From Rhodospirillales bacterium (GTDB lineage Bacteria > Pseudomonadota > Alphaproteobacteria > Reyranellales > Reyranellaceae), in NCBI GenBank assembly GCA_016185145.1, contig JACPOB010000029.1, positions 30,058 through 94,057 on the forward strand: 64,000 nucleotides of DNA. Direction: 5' to 3'. A program made the position numbers and the translations under genes. This document shows, piece by piece, positions 45,423 through 54,247 of this stretch. How positions within the stretch are numbered: position 1 is the first letter of the stretch; each line of letters starts with the position of its first letter. The notes beneath the pieces were generated by a model. The model worked only from the letters and a program-made list of their open reading frames with translations, ran no database searches and was not told the origin of the DNA.

Positions 45423-46580
45423 CTAGGGCGCCGGCACCCGCACCCAGCCCTCCATGAGCCGGCGCGCGGAACGGCTCATCATCACCTTCTTCACCGCCCA
45501 GCGATTGCCGTCCCTCTCGACTTCGGCGCCGACCTTGAGGCTCCCCGACGGATGACCGAAGCGCACGCGGCCGTCGGGGCCGACCGGCGCCACGCGATGC
45601 ACGATGGTGCCCGGGATGGCCGCCGCGGCGGCGATGGCGACCGCGCCGGTGCCGGTCATGGCGTGGTGCAGCACGCCCATGGGGAAGATGCGGGCCAGCA
45701 GGTCGATCGAGTTCGCCTCGACGGTGCGGCCGTCGGAGGCGACGTAGCCCGCCGGCTTGGCGACGAACGACAGCTTGGGCGTGTGCGGCCGCTTGGCCGT
45801 CGCCTCCTCGGGCGTGGCGGCCCCGCCCATGGCGACGGCGCCCAGCGCGCGTACGGCCTCGACGCGCTCGAGCAGCGCCTTGTCGCCGTTGACGTCGCCC
45901 TGCAGCTCGGTGCCCTTGAGCCCCAGCCGCCCGGCGTCGACGAACACCGTGGGGTTGCCGGCATTGATCAGGGTCGCCTCGACCTTGCCGATGCCCGGCA
46001 CGTCGAGCACGTCGATATGGTTGCCGGTGGGAAAGGTCGGACCGCCCTCGCCGCCTTCGTCGTCTGCCGGGTCGAGGAATTCGAGCTGGATCTCGGCCGC
46101 CGGGAACGCCACGCCGTCGAGCTGGAAGTCGCCCAGCTCCTGCACCTCGCCGCCGCTCATCGGCACGTGGTTGACGATCTTCTTCCTGATGTTGGCCTGC
46201 CAGATGTTGACCGTCGCCAGGCCGTCGGCCGGTGCGTCGACCAGGCCCACGCTGATAGCGAACGGGCCGACCGCGGCGCTGAGGTTGCCGCAGTTGCCCG
46301 ACCAGTCGACCAGGGGCCTGTCGACGGCGACCTGGCCGAACAGGTAGTCGACGTCGCAGCCCGCGCGCTTGGACTTCGACAGGATGACGACCTTGCTGGT
46401 GCTCGAGGTGGCGCCGCCCATGCCGTCGGTGTGCTTGCCGTAGCGATCGGGGCTGCCGATCACGCGCATCAGGATGTGGTCGCGTGCCGCAGGGTCCGAC
46501 GGCAGGTCGTCGGCCAGGAAGAACACGCCCTTGCTGGTGCCGCCGCGCATGTAAACCGCGGGAATCCGGAGCTGCTTCAT
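45423..46580 (-). CDS. PrpF family isomerase (4-oxalomesaconate tautomerase-like)
   Basis: The ATG at 46580 (MKQLRIPAVYMRGGTSKGVFF) gives 385 residues. The PrpF fold is a diaminopimelate-epimerase-like two-domain protein; landmarks are RGGTSKG, GGATSSTSKVVILS, DWSGNCGNLSAAVGPF (active-site Cys region) and ALGAVAMGGAATPEEA. Family members isomerise aconitate, methylaconitate or 4-oxalomesaconate (GalD). No methylcitrate-cycle genes are nearby, which favours an aromatic or dicarboxylate catabolic role. It precedes the nitronate monooxygenase on the same strand. Confidence 0.9.
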   Translation of the reverse strand: MKQLRIPAVYMRGGTSKGVFFLADDLPSDPAARDHILMRVIGSPDRYGKHTDGMGGATSSTSKVVILSKSKRAGCDVDYLFGQVAVDRPLVDWSGNCGNLSAAVGPFAISVGLVDAPADGLATVNIWQANIRKKIVNHVPMSGGEVQELGDFQLDGVAFPAAEIQLEFLDPADDEGGEGGPTFPTGNHIDVLDVPGIGKVEATLINAGNPTVFVDAGRLGLKGTELQGDVNGDKALLERVEAVRALGAVAMGGAATPEEATAKRPHTPKLSFVAKPAGYVASDGRTVEANSIDLLARIFPMGVLHHAMTGTGAVAIAAAAAIPGTIVHRVAPVGPDGRVRFGHPSGSLKVGAEVERDGNRWAVKKVMMSRSARRLMEGWVRVPAP

Positions 46581-46716
46581 GGCTGCCACTATACACCGCC
46601 GGCGCCGCATTACGCCCGGCTGACGGGAATGCTTACACATTGCTGGCCCCGACCTCGACGCGTCGGGGCAGGCGACCTACGATTGGCCGGGCAAGGGACA
46701 GCGGGGCCAGGGACAC

Positions 46717-47397
46717 ATGCGGGTGTTGGTCGTCGAGGACAATATCGAGCTCGTCGCGCTCGTCGGGAAAGCGCTCTCCAGGGCCGGGCTCGACGTCGAC
46801 TCGGCGCAGAATGTCGGCGATGCGGAAGCCTCGTTGCGCACCGTGCAATATGCCGCCGTGGTGCTCGATCTCGGCCTGCCCGATGCCGACGGGCTCACCC
46901 TTCTCGACCAGATGCGCCGCCGCCGCGACCAGACGCCCGTCCTCATCCTGTCGGCGCGCGGCGGACTGGACGACCGGGTCGGCGGCCTGAACAAGGGCGC
47001 CAGCGACTACATGGTGAAGCCGTTCTCGACCGACGAACTCATCGCCCGCCTGCAGGCGCTGCTGCGCCGCTCGCCCGGGCCGGACGGCCCGACGCTGACG
47101 CTGGGCAATCTCGCGCTCAAGACCGACGGCCGCCAGGCGATCGTCGACGGCCGGATGCTGAGCCTGCCGGCGCGCGAGGTCGACGTGCTCGAAGTCCTGC
47201 TCAAGCGCAGCGGCAAGGTGGTATCGCACGATTCGCTGCAGGGCCAGGTCTTCGGCTCGTCGCAGGACGTCGCCTCCAATGCCATCGAGGTCTATGTCCA
47301 CCGCCTGCGCAGGATCCTGGCCGAGTCAGGCGCCAACGTGCAGATCCACACGATCCGCGGCGCCGGCTACCTGATGGACATCGTCAAGAGCGCCTGA
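46717..47397 (+). CDS. OmpR/PhoB-family response regulator (orphan)
   Basis: This 226-residue protein has a receiver domain (VVEDNIELVALV with Glu7/Asp8, phosphoacceptor Asp51 in VVLDLGLPDADG, Lys in YMVKPF) and a C-terminal winged helix (residues about 130-222, SLPAREVDVLEVLLKRSGKVVSHDSLQGQVFG..., VYVHRLRRILAES). It binds DNA when phosphorylated. No histidine kinase gene is next to it; the flanking genes are a PrpF-like enzyme (divergent) and a phosphonate-type importer (convergent). Its similarity to TctD/QseB-type regulators is plausible but unproven. Confidence 0.9.
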   Translation: MRVLVVEDNIELVALVGKALSRAGLDVDSAQNVGDAEASLRTVQYAAVVLDLGLPDADGLTLLDQMRRRRDQTPVLILSARGGLDDRVGGLNKGASDYMVKPFSTDELIARLQALLRRSPGPDGPTLTLGNLALKTDGRQAIVDGRMLSLPAREVDVLEVLLKRSGKVVSHDSLQGQVFGSSQDVASNAIEVYVHRLRRILAESGANVQIHTIRGAGYLMDIVKSA

Positions 47398-47410
47398 TCT
47401 TCCTCCAGCA

Positions 47411-49105
47411 CTAGCGCCGGCGCCAGGCCTGCACGCGGTCGAGCAGGAAGCGGTCGGCCAGCAGGTGGAGGGCCTTGACCCCGGCCGAGGTGATCACGAT
47501 CACGACGCACAGCGCCGCCGCGGCCGCCGTGGTGCCTGCCTCCTCGATGTTCACCGCCGCCACCGAGGCGAGCTTGGTGTCGGGCGAGTAGAGGAAGATC
47601 ACCGACGACACCGTGGTCATGGCGTTGACGAAGAGATAGATCGCGATGTCGAGGATCGCCGGCAGGCAAATCGGTGCGGTCACGCGCGCAAAGGTGCGCC
47701 ACATCGGCACCTTGAGCGAGGCCGACACCGCCTCGAACTCGGGATCGATCTGCTTCAGCGCCGTCGTCGCCGTCAGGTGCCCGACGGTGTAGAAGTGCGC
47801 CACGCAGTTGATCACCAGGATCGCCATGGTGCCGTAGAGGAAGTTGAGCGGATTGCCCGAAGCGTTGAAGAAGAAGATGTAGCCCAGGCCCAGCACCAGG
47901 CCCGGCACCGCCATCGGCAGGAAGGCCAGGAACTGCACCACGCCGCGCATGATGTGGAAGGCCCTGGTCTTCTCGTTGAGCCACGCCCCCACGAACACCA
48001 GCGCCGTGCCGAAAACCGCCGCGCCCAGCGCCATCTCGATCGAATTCCAGTACGAGTCCCAGCCGTTGGCGTCGAACTTGGCGAAGTCGTAGTTGTCCAG
48101 CGTCAGGCTGAGATTGTACGGCCAGTACTTGATCAGCGATCCCCAGATCGCCGTGGCGAGGATGCCCAGGATGCCGAACGCGACGAGCGTGCAGAAGGCC
48201 GTGAACAAAGCGTCACGGCCGGTCTGCGGCTTGGCGACGAGCGGCACGGCGCGGGCGGTGAGCAGCGCGACCTGCTGGCGCTGCACGATGCGATCGACGA
48301 TGAAGGCCAGCGCCGCCGGCGCCAGCAGCACCATGCCGACCACGGCGCCCATCGAGAAGTTCTGCTGGCCGATCACCTGCTTGTAGACGTCGGTCGCCAG
48401 CACGTTGTAGTTGCCGCCGATCACCTTGGGGATGCCGAAATCGGTGATCACCAGCGTGAACACCACCAGCGCGGCGCTGATCAGGCCGTACTTGGCGCCG
48501 GGCAGGGTCACGGTGAGGAAGACACGCAGCTTGCGCGTGCCCAGCACTTCGGCCGCCTCGTAGAGGCGGGCGTCGGCGGTCGCGAGCGCCGTCGACAGGA
48601 TCAGGATGGCGTGCGGCAGGCAGTAGAAGACCTGGGCGACCACGATGCCGTCGAAGCCGTAGATCGCGCCGCCCAGCAGGCCCTTCAGGATGCCCTGGTT
48701 GCCGAACAGGTAGATCAGGGCGATGCCGGGCAGCAGCGAGGGCGCGAAGATCGGGATCAGCGAGATGGCCTGGAACAGCCAGCGCACCGGCAGCACGGCC
48801 CGCGTCAAGGCGTAGGCATAGGTGAAGGCGAGCGGCACGACGATCACCGTGGCAACGACCGCCACGTAGATCGAGTTCAGCACGGAATCGAACAGCGCCG
48901 GCGTCGAGAAATAGGTGACGAAGTTCGCCAGCCCGACGAAGTTGCCCTCGCGATCCTCGAAGCCCTTGGCGAGCAGCGCCCACAGCGGCAGTCCGACGAT
49001 CACCAGCAGGACGACGGCCAGCGCAACGACGCCGGCACGCATCGCGAGGTCGTCGCGCGATATCCCGATCCGGGTGGGACGCGCCGCCGGAAGCGTCAGC
49101 GCCAC
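47411..49105 (-). CDS. phnU: ABC importer permease, fused double membrane domain (AEP/iron type)
   Basis: Starting at GTG 49105 this 564-residue protein has two tandem permease domains, each with an EAA-type loop: YEAAEVLGTRKLRVFLTVTLPGAKYG (quoted parts) in the first and FEAVSASLKVPMWRTFARVTAPI in the second. About twelve membrane helices are visible. A fused double permease with its ATPase and a periplasmic binding protein is the layout of the iron(III)/thiamine/putative 2-aminoethylphosphonate group. The link to phosphonate is strengthened by phnW-phnA-phnY later in the window. It lies 10 bp beyond the ATPase gene. Confidence 0.85.
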   Translation of the reverse strand: MALTLPAARPTRIGISRDDLAMRAGVVALAVVLLVIVGLPLWALLAKGFEDREGNFVGLANFVTYFSTPALFDSVLNSIYVAVVATVIVVPLAFTYAYALTRAVLPVRWLFQAISLIPIFAPSLLPGIALIYLFGNQGILKGLLGGAIYGFDGIVVAQVFYCLPHAILILSTALATADARLYEAAEVLGTRKLRVFLTVTLPGAKYGLISAALVVFTLVITDFGIPKVIGGNYNVLATDVYKQVIGQQNFSMGAVVGMVLLAPAALAFIVDRIVQRQQVALLTARAVPLVAKPQTGRDALFTAFCTLVAFGILGILATAIWGSLIKYWPYNLSLTLDNYDFAKFDANGWDSYWNSIEMALGAAVFGTALVFVGAWLNEKTRAFHIMRGVVQFLAFLPMAVPGLVLGLGYIFFFNASGNPLNFLYGTMAILVINCVAHFYTVGHLTATTALKQIDPEFEAVSASLKVPMWRTFARVTAPICLPAILDIAIYLFVNAMTTVSSVIFLYSPDTKLASVAAVNIEEAGTTAAAAALCVVIVITSAGVKALHLLADRFLLDRVQAWRRR

Positions 49106-49115
49106 GCGGTCTCCA

Positions 49116-50183
49116 TCACGCCGCGAACACCCGCAGCCGCTCGGGCGGCAGCGCCACGTCGAGATGGCTGCCCGTCCGCACGCCGAGATCGCGTATGAGG
49201 TTCGACGAGAAGTCGGCGGTGAGCGCGACCTGCGGCTCGGACCGCACCTTGAGGCTGGCGCGACAGAAGGCGCCGACGAAATCGAGGTCGGCGACCTCGA
49301 TCGGCACGCGATTGACGACGTCGGCCGGCAGGTCGCGGACCTTCACGTCCTCCGGCCGGATGCAGACCCGCACGTCCTTGCCGGGCGCCAGGCCGTCCTG
49401 CGGCAGGCAGGCGAAGGAGAGACCGGCCACGGTGACGAGGTCCGGCATGGCGAGCCGGCCCGGCAGGAAGTTCATCGAGCCGACGAAGTCGGCGACGAAG
49501 GAGGTCGTGGGCGTGCGGTAGATCTCCTGCGGCGGTCCCACCTGCTCGATCACGCCGTGGTTCATGACCACGATGCGGTCGGCCATGGTGAGCGCCTCCT
49601 CCTGGTCGTGCGTGACCATGACCGTGGTGACGCCGAGCCGGCGCTGCAGGGCCTTGATCTCGTGGCGCAGCCGGAGCCGCACGCGCGCGTCGAGCGCCGA
49701 CAGGGGTTCGTCGAGCAGCAGCAGGCCGGGCGAGATCGCAAGCGCGCGGGCCAGCGCCACGCGCTGCTGCTGGCCGCCGGACAGCTGGGCGGGATACTTG
49801 CGCACCGAGGCCGGCAGCCCGACGAGATCGAGCAACTCCTCGACCTTGAAGGCGATATCGGCCCGCGGCATGCGCCGGTTCACCAGCCCGTAGCCGACAT
49901 TGTCGCCGACGTTGAGGTTGGGGAACAGCGCGTAGGACTGGAAGACGATGCCGAAGTCGCGCTTGGCCGGCGGCAGCGCCGACACGTCGACGCCCTTCTG
50001 GTGGATCGTCCCGGAACTCTGCGGATCGAGGCCCGCGATCGCCCGCAGCAACGTCGTCTTGCCGCAGCCCGACGGGCCGAGGAAGCAGACGAACTCGCCC
50101 TGCTCGATATCGAGCGAGACGTCGTCCAGCGCCGTGAACGTGCCGTAGCGCTTGGTGAGGTTGCGGATCTGGAGGTAGGTCAC
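49116..50183 (-). CDS. phnT: ABC importer ATPase (AEP/iron type)
   Basis: This 355-residue protein starts at GTG 50183. It has Walker A GPSGCGKTTLL, Q-loop VFQSYALF, signature LSGGQQQRVALARAL, Walker B LLLDEPLSALD and switch His VTHDQEEAL, followed by a C-terminal TOBE-like regulatory domain (about residues 240-350). That is the standard plan for importer ATPases of the FbpC/PotA/PhnT type. It provides energy to the double permease next to it and the binding protein upstream. A C/G-rich repeat separates it from the binding-protein gene. Confidence 0.9.
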   Translation of the reverse strand: MTYLQIRNLTKRYGTFTALDDVSLDIEQGEFVCFLGPSGCGKTTLLRAIAGLDPQSSGTIHQKGVDVSALPPAKRDFGIVFQSYALFPNLNVGDNVGYGLVNRRMPRADIAFKVEELLDLVGLPASVRKYPAQLSGGQQQRVALARALAISPGLLLLDEPLSALDARVRLRLRHEIKALQRRLGVTTVMVTHDQEEALTMADRIVVMNHGVIEQVGPPQEIYRTPTTSFVADFVGSMNFLPGRLAMPDLVTVAGLSFACLPQDGLAPGKDVRVCIRPEDVKVRDLPADVVNRVPIEVADLDFVGAFCRASLKVRSEPQVALTADFSSNLIRDLGVRTGSHLDVALPPERLRVFAA

Positions 50184-50197
50184 TTCGAACCTCAGAC

Positions 50198-50335
50198 CTC
50201 CTCCCCCGTCATACGGGGGAGGCCGGGAGGGGGAGAGCCGCAGAGGCGGTCTCTGATGATTTCAGATCGGAAATGTTCAAAGGTCACCTTTGAGGCTCGC
50301 CCCCTCCCTACCCTCCCCCGTATAACGGGGGAGGA
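50198..50335. repeat. CCTCCCCCGT..ACGGGGGAGG repeat pair
   Basis: Two short hairpins, CTCCCCCGTCATACGGGGGAG at the left and CTCCCCCGTATAACGGGGGAG at the right, flank a middle containing GGGAGGGGGAG and CCCCCTCCCT. A similar pair is at 58996-59127. It lies between the binding-protein and ATPase genes. Confidence 0.8.
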
Positions 50336-50343
50336 GACCTTGG

Positions 50344-51387
50344 TCACTTCTTCGGCGCCGACTTGCCGTCGTAGCGCTTGGTCCATTCGGCGAGGATGCG
50401 CTCGCGGTTCTTGGCCATCCACTCCATGTCGTTCTTGATCATCGCCTTCTCGGCATTGGCCGGATAGTTCTGCGGCAGCGCCACGACGCCGTCATAGGCG
50501 ACGACGGCATAGGTCTTGGCGTAGAGCTCGTTGGCCTTCTTGGTGACGGCCCAGTCGGCGAGCTTCTTGGCCGCGGCGAGGTTCTTGGTGCCCTTCATGA
50601 TGGCCGTGGCCTCGAGCTCCCATCCCAGGCCTTCCTTCGGGACGATGAGGTCGACCGGGGCGCCCTTGGTCTTCTCGGAGGCGCCGCGCATGTCGAGACC
50701 GATGCCGATCAGGCGCTCGCCCTTGGCGGCCTGCACGCAGGGCGCCGAACCCGAATGGATGTACTGGGCGATGTTCTGGTGCAGGGCGTCCATGTACTTC
50801 CAGCCAGCCTCCTCGCCCATGATCTGCAGCCAGGCGGCAATGGTGAGATAGCCGGTGCCCGACGAGGCCGGGTTCGGCATCACGATCGAATCCTTGTATT
50901 CGGGCTTGATCAGGTCGGCCCAGCTCGCGGGCACCGCCTTGTTGCCCTTCTTGCCTTCCGCCGTGTTGAAGCAGATCAGCGACAGATAGGCGTCCATGCC
51001 CACCCAGGTCTCGGGCGACTTGCCGCTCTTGAACATCGGCTTGATCTTGTCCGCACCGGCCGGCGTGTAGGGGTCGAGCATGCCCATGGTGCTGAACAGC
51101 GCGATGCTCGACGCGGCCAGGCCCCAGATCACATCACCGCGCGGATTGTCCTTCTCGGCGATCAGCTTGGCAGTGACGACGCCTGTCGAGTCGCGCACCC
51201 AGGCGATTTCGATGTCCTTGTTGTCGGCCTCGAAGGCCTTCTTGAAGGGATCGAGCTGGTCGTTCTCCAGGGCCGTGTAGACCGTGAGCCTGGTCTTCTG
51301 CGCCATGGCCGGCAGGCTGAGCCCGACGGTGGCAATGGCCGCCAGACCCGCAATGGCGGTCCGGCGCACGAAATCGGTGCTGATCAT
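50344..51387 (-). CDS. phnS: ABC importer periplasmic binding protein (putative 2-aminoethylphosphonate)
   Basis: This 347-residue protein has a signal peptide (MISTDFVRRTAIAGLAAIATVGLSLPAMAQ, twin Arg are not followed by a full Tat pattern). The mature part begins KTRLTVYTALENDQLDPFK and has WVRDSTGVVTAKLIAE, the family 1/Fbp-like lobes. ASWADLIKPEYK and YLTIAAWLQIMGEEAGW match binding proteins annotated for 2-aminoethylphosphonate. No Tyr-Tyr iron pair typical of FbpA is obvious near the C-terminus. It leads the importer operon: binding protein, ATPase, permease. Confidence 0.82.
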   Translation of the reverse strand: MISTDFVRRTAIAGLAAIATVGLSLPAMAQKTRLTVYTALENDQLDPFKKAFEADNKDIEIAWVRDSTGVVTAKLIAEKDNPRGDVIWGLAASSIALFSTMGMLDPYTPAGADKIKPMFKSGKSPETWVGMDAYLSLICFNTAEGKKGNKAVPASWADLIKPEYKDSIVMPNPASSGTGYLTIAAWLQIMGEEAGWKYMDALHQNIAQYIHSGSAPCVQAAKGERLIGIGLDMRGASEKTKGAPVDLIVPKEGLGWELEATAIMKGTKNLAAAKKLADWAVTKKANELYAKTYAVVAYDGVVALPQNYPANAEKAMIKNDMEWMAKNRERILAEWTKRYDGKSAPKK

Positions 51388-51483
51388 CTGCTCCCCTTCT
51401 CCCAGGTGTTAAGCGCTACATGTCCTCCATGACGCCGACGTTACGGCGCCATGACCTTCCACCCGGTGGAAAATCTAGCGCCC

Positions 51484-51948
51484 TCACCGCTCCCCGGCCA
51501 GCGTTTCGGCCACTGCGCTCAGCCATTGCCGCACCACCCGCTCCTCCTCGCGCCCGACCAGGCCGGCCAGCCGCCCCTCGATCTCGTTGACGCGGGCGCG
51601 GCATCGCCGCAACAGGGCAAGGCCCTTGGGCGTCGCCGTCAATTGCAGGATACGGCCATGCACGGCGTGTGCCGACTTTTCGATGGCGCCGGCTTTTTCG
51701 AGATTTCCCACGATCACGTTGATGGTCTGCGGCGTCAGGAAGGTGAGCCGCGCCAGGTCGGCCCCCGAAGCCCCGGGATAGGCCGCGATCATGGTCAGGA
51801 CGGCGAACTGCGGCGGCGTGACCTCGAGCCCGGCCAGGGCCTTCTCCATGGCGGCGCGCACCGCGACGTTGGCCTGCCGCACCAGGTAGCCGAGATGGCC
51901 CTCGGGGCCGCGCTTGCCCTCGCCGGGGCGGGGCACGGCCTTGCCCAT
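51484..51948 (-). CDS. MarR-family transcriptional regulator
   Basis: The preferred ATG at 51948 (MGKAVPRPGEGKRG) gives 154 residues; an upstream in-frame ATG at 51972 adds eight residues but overlaps the putative operators. The winged helix is at about residues 55-105 (VTPPQFAVLTMIAAYPG, ADLARLTFLTPQTINVIV, NLEKAGAIEK) and dimerising helices are on either side. MarR proteins are ligand-responsive repressors. It is divergent from the SnoaL-like gene and shares a short promoter region with it. Confidence 0.88.
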   Translation of the reverse strand: MGKAVPRPGEGKRGPEGHLGYLVRQANVAVRAAMEKALAGLEVTPPQFAVLTMIAAYPGASGADLARLTFLTPQTINVIVGNLEKAGAIEKSAHAVHGRILQLTATPKGLALLRRCRARVNEIEGRLAGLVGREEERVVRQWLSAVAETLAGER

Positions 51949-51951
51949 GTT

Positions 51952-51980
51952 ATCAGAATTCTTATATTTCATCAGAATTC
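51952..51980. promoter_or_regulatory. Tandem operator candidates between MarR and SnoaL-like genes
   Basis: ATCAGAATTC occurs at 51952-51961 and 51971-51980, 19 bp apart; each includes the palindrome GAATTC, and the second continues as GAATTCGAATC. The segment is AT-rich inside GC-rich DNA and lies between divergent starts, where MarR proteins usually bind. Confidence 0.55.
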
Positions 51981-52004
51981 GAATCTAGCAGAGGATCGAC
52001 CACC

Positions 52005-52463
52005 ATGGACCAGCAACTCGCCGATCTGGTGCGCCGCCATCTCGTGGCCGAGAACGGCCAGGACCTGCCGGGCACGCTCGCCACCCTCCATCCCGACTGC
52101 CATTTCGAGGACCTCGCGACCGGCCAGTCGTGGCACGGCCACGAGGGCGCCGCGGCGCATTACCGGCAATGGTGGACCACCTTCGACGTCACGGTGAAGC
52201 GCGGCGCCGGCCAGCGCGGCGGCTGGCTCGAGGACGGCGGCTACATGGCCGAAGCGACCTGGCACGGCCGCCATATCGGCCGCTTCCTCGACATCGAGCC
52301 CACGCAGCGCCCCATCGAGCAGCCGTTCGTCGTCGTGCTCGCCTTCAAGGACGGGCTGATGCTGTCGGAGCGCTTCCACTACGACCTCGGCTCGCTGATG
52401 CGCCAGATCGGCGCCGATACGATCCCGGCGCTGGGCGGATTGCAGTACCGCAAGGCCGCCTAG
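52005..52463 (+). CDS. SnoaL-like (NTF2 fold) polyketide cyclase/ester cyclase family protein
   Basis: This 152-residue protein has the cone-shaped NTF2-like pattern: helical start MDQQLADLVRRHLVAEN, then CHFEDLATGQSWHGHEG, HYRQWWTTFDV, and a strand-rich second half with FVVVLAFKDGLMLSERFHYD. Family members are small isomerases, cyclases or binding proteins. It is divergent from a MarR gene, suggesting that it responds to the same ligand. AGAGGA upstream serves as ribosome site. Specific reaction unknown. Confidence 0.8.
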   Translation: MDQQLADLVRRHLVAENGQDLPGTLATLHPDCHFEDLATGQSWHGHEGAAAHYRQWWTTFDVTVKRGAGQRGGWLEDGGYMAEATWHGRHIGRFLDIEPTQRPIEQPFVVVLAFKDGLMLSERFHYDLGSLMRQIGADTIPALGGLQYRKAA

Positions 52464-52715
52464 TCTCCCGATATAGAACGATGCATGGACAGACGTTTGG
52501 ACTCTATCCAGCACCGCCGTGCTTGTCAATAACTATAGTATAATCGACCATCGCCGGGCCTCGCCGCCCATTGCCGGGTTCTTTTATTGCGACTTTTGGC
52601 GCTCCAGAAGGGGCCACCTATAGAGGCCACCGCGTCATCCATACCACCGCTTGCGTCGCTCGACCGACGTGCAGGCAGTGCTGTCACTGCATCAACCGAG
52701 GGGTACGAATTCTTT
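52464..52715. other. Intergenic region with AT-rich patch
   Basis: These 252 bp lie between the convergent ends of the SnoaL-like gene and the monooxygenase gene. On the minus strand there is TTGACA (52525-52530) and TAGAGT 17 bp further on (52502-52507), with the small inverted repeat AGCAC/GTGCT (52511-52524) between them. No gene is evident downstream of that promoter-like pair except antisense to the SnoaL-like gene. Confidence 0.35.
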
Positions 52716-54197
52716 CTACTTCGAGAACACCATTGCGCGATCGCGTACCGAGCCGTAGCGCAGGCTCATGAGGTCGAGCGCGTAGTTCTGGTTGAGCCGC
52801 CAAGGCTTGCGGGCGCCCTGCTTGGGGAACTTGTCGATGGCGCGCTTGATGTAGCCGGACGAGAAGTCGACCCACGGCAGGCGCTCCATGGCGGGATCCT
52901 CGAGCCGCGGCGTGCACTGGCGCAGACCGGCCTTCTGCATGTGATTGAGAAGCCGGCAAACGTATTCGCAGACCAGATCGGCCTTCAGCGTCCACGAGGC
53001 ATTGGTGTAGCCCGACACGACGGCGAGGTTGGGGACGTCGCTGTACATCATGCCTTTGTAGGAGACGGTATCGGCGGGCTCGACGGTCTTGCCGTCGACC
53101 GCCACAGTCATGCCGCCCATGAGCTGCAGCGACAGGCCCGTCGCAGTGACGATCAGGTCGGCCTCGAGCTCTCGCCCCGACTTCAGGCGAATGCCGGCCT
53201 CGGTGAAAGTCTCGATCTCGTCGGTGACGACCGACACCTGCTTGCGGCGGATGGCGCGAAACAGGTCGGCGTCGGGCACCAGGCACAGGCGCTGGTCCCA
53301 CGGCTTGTAGTGCGGCGTGAAATGGGTGGCGATGTCGTAGTCCGGGCCCAAGCAACAGCGCACGCCCTTCATGATCAGCGCCTTGGCGCGCTCGGGCTTG
53401 CGCTTGCAGAGGCGGTAGAAATACATGCCCAGGAGCACGTTCTTCCAGCGCGTGATGCCGTACGCCAGGCCGATCGGCAGATGCCGGCGCAGCCGGTTGG
53501 CGATCGCGTCCTCGGCCGGCCGCGCCACGACATAGGTCGGCGAGCGCTGCAGCATCGTGACGTGCCGGGCGTCCTTGGCCATCTCCGGCACCAGGGTGAC
53601 GGCGGTGGCGCCGCTGCCGATCACCACGACCTGTTTGTCCTTGTAGTCGATGTCGTCGGTCCATTTCTGCGGATGGACGATGCGGCCCGCGAAGCGTTCG
53701 ATGCCCGGGAACTGCGGCAGGTGGCCGGCCGCGTAGTCGTAGTAGCCGCTGCACATCATGAGAAAGCCACAGGTGATCGCAATCCTGCGCTTGTCGGGCC
53801 CCTGCTCGATCTCGACCGTCCAGCGCGCGTCCGGCGTCGACCAGCGCGCCGCCACCACGCGATGGCCATAGCGGATCCTGGCGTCGATACCGTGATCGCT
53901 CGCGACCTCGCGGATATAGGACAGGATCGACGGGCCGTCGGCGATCGCCTTGGCGTCCTTCCACGGGCGGAACGAGTAGCCCAGCGTGTACATGTCGGAG
54001 TCCGACCGGATGCCGGGATAGCGAAAGAGATCCCAGGTGCCGCCACTGCTGTCACGCGCCTCGAGGATGGCGTAGCCCTTCCCCTTGCATTTGTCCTGCA
54101 GATGCCAGGCGGCGCCGATGCCGGAGAGGCCGGCGCCCACGATCAACACGTCGAAATGTTCGCTTTTGCGGCGTGCATTATCGGGTGGCATATCCAT
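52716..54197 (-). CDS. Flavin-containing monooxygenase, Baeyer-Villiger type
   Basis: This 493-residue protein has two dinucleotide folds: an FAD site VGAGLSGIGAAWHL and an NADP site VIGSGATAVTLVPE. The Baeyer-Villiger fingerprint FxGxxxHxxxW appears as FAGRIVHPQKWTDD (residue after Trp is Thr instead of Pro/Asp). FRYPGIRSDSDMYTLGY is the typical flavin segment. Such enzymes insert oxygen beside a carbonyl or oxidise soft N or S atoms using NADPH and O2. It is divergent from the cyclase/TPR gene with 50 bp between starts. Confidence 0.92.
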   Translation of the reverse strand: MDMPPDNARRKSEHFDVLIVGAGLSGIGAAWHLQDKCKGKGYAILEARDSSGGTWDLFRYPGIRSDSDMYTLGYSFRPWKDAKAIADGPSILSYIREVASDHGIDARIRYGHRVVAARWSTPDARWTVEIEQGPDKRRIAITCGFLMMCSGYYDYAAGHLPQFPGIERFAGRIVHPQKWTDDIDYKDKQVVVIGSGATAVTLVPEMAKDARHVTMLQRSPTYVVARPAEDAIANRLRRHLPIGLAYGITRWKNVLLGMYFYRLCKRKPERAKALIMKGVRCCLGPDYDIATHFTPHYKPWDQRLCLVPDADLFRAIRRKQVSVVTDEIETFTEAGIRLKSGRELEADLIVTATGLSLQLMGGMTVAVDGKTVEPADTVSYKGMMYSDVPNLAVVSGYTNASWTLKADLVCEYVCRLLNHMQKAGLRQCTPRLEDPAMERLPWVDFSSGYIKRAIDKFPKQGARKPWRLNQNYALDLMSLRYGSVRDRAMVFSK

Positions 54198-54247
54198 ATT
54201 CCCAGTCTCGCACGAAAGGCAGCGGAACTGTATCGTCCGGACCCTTG

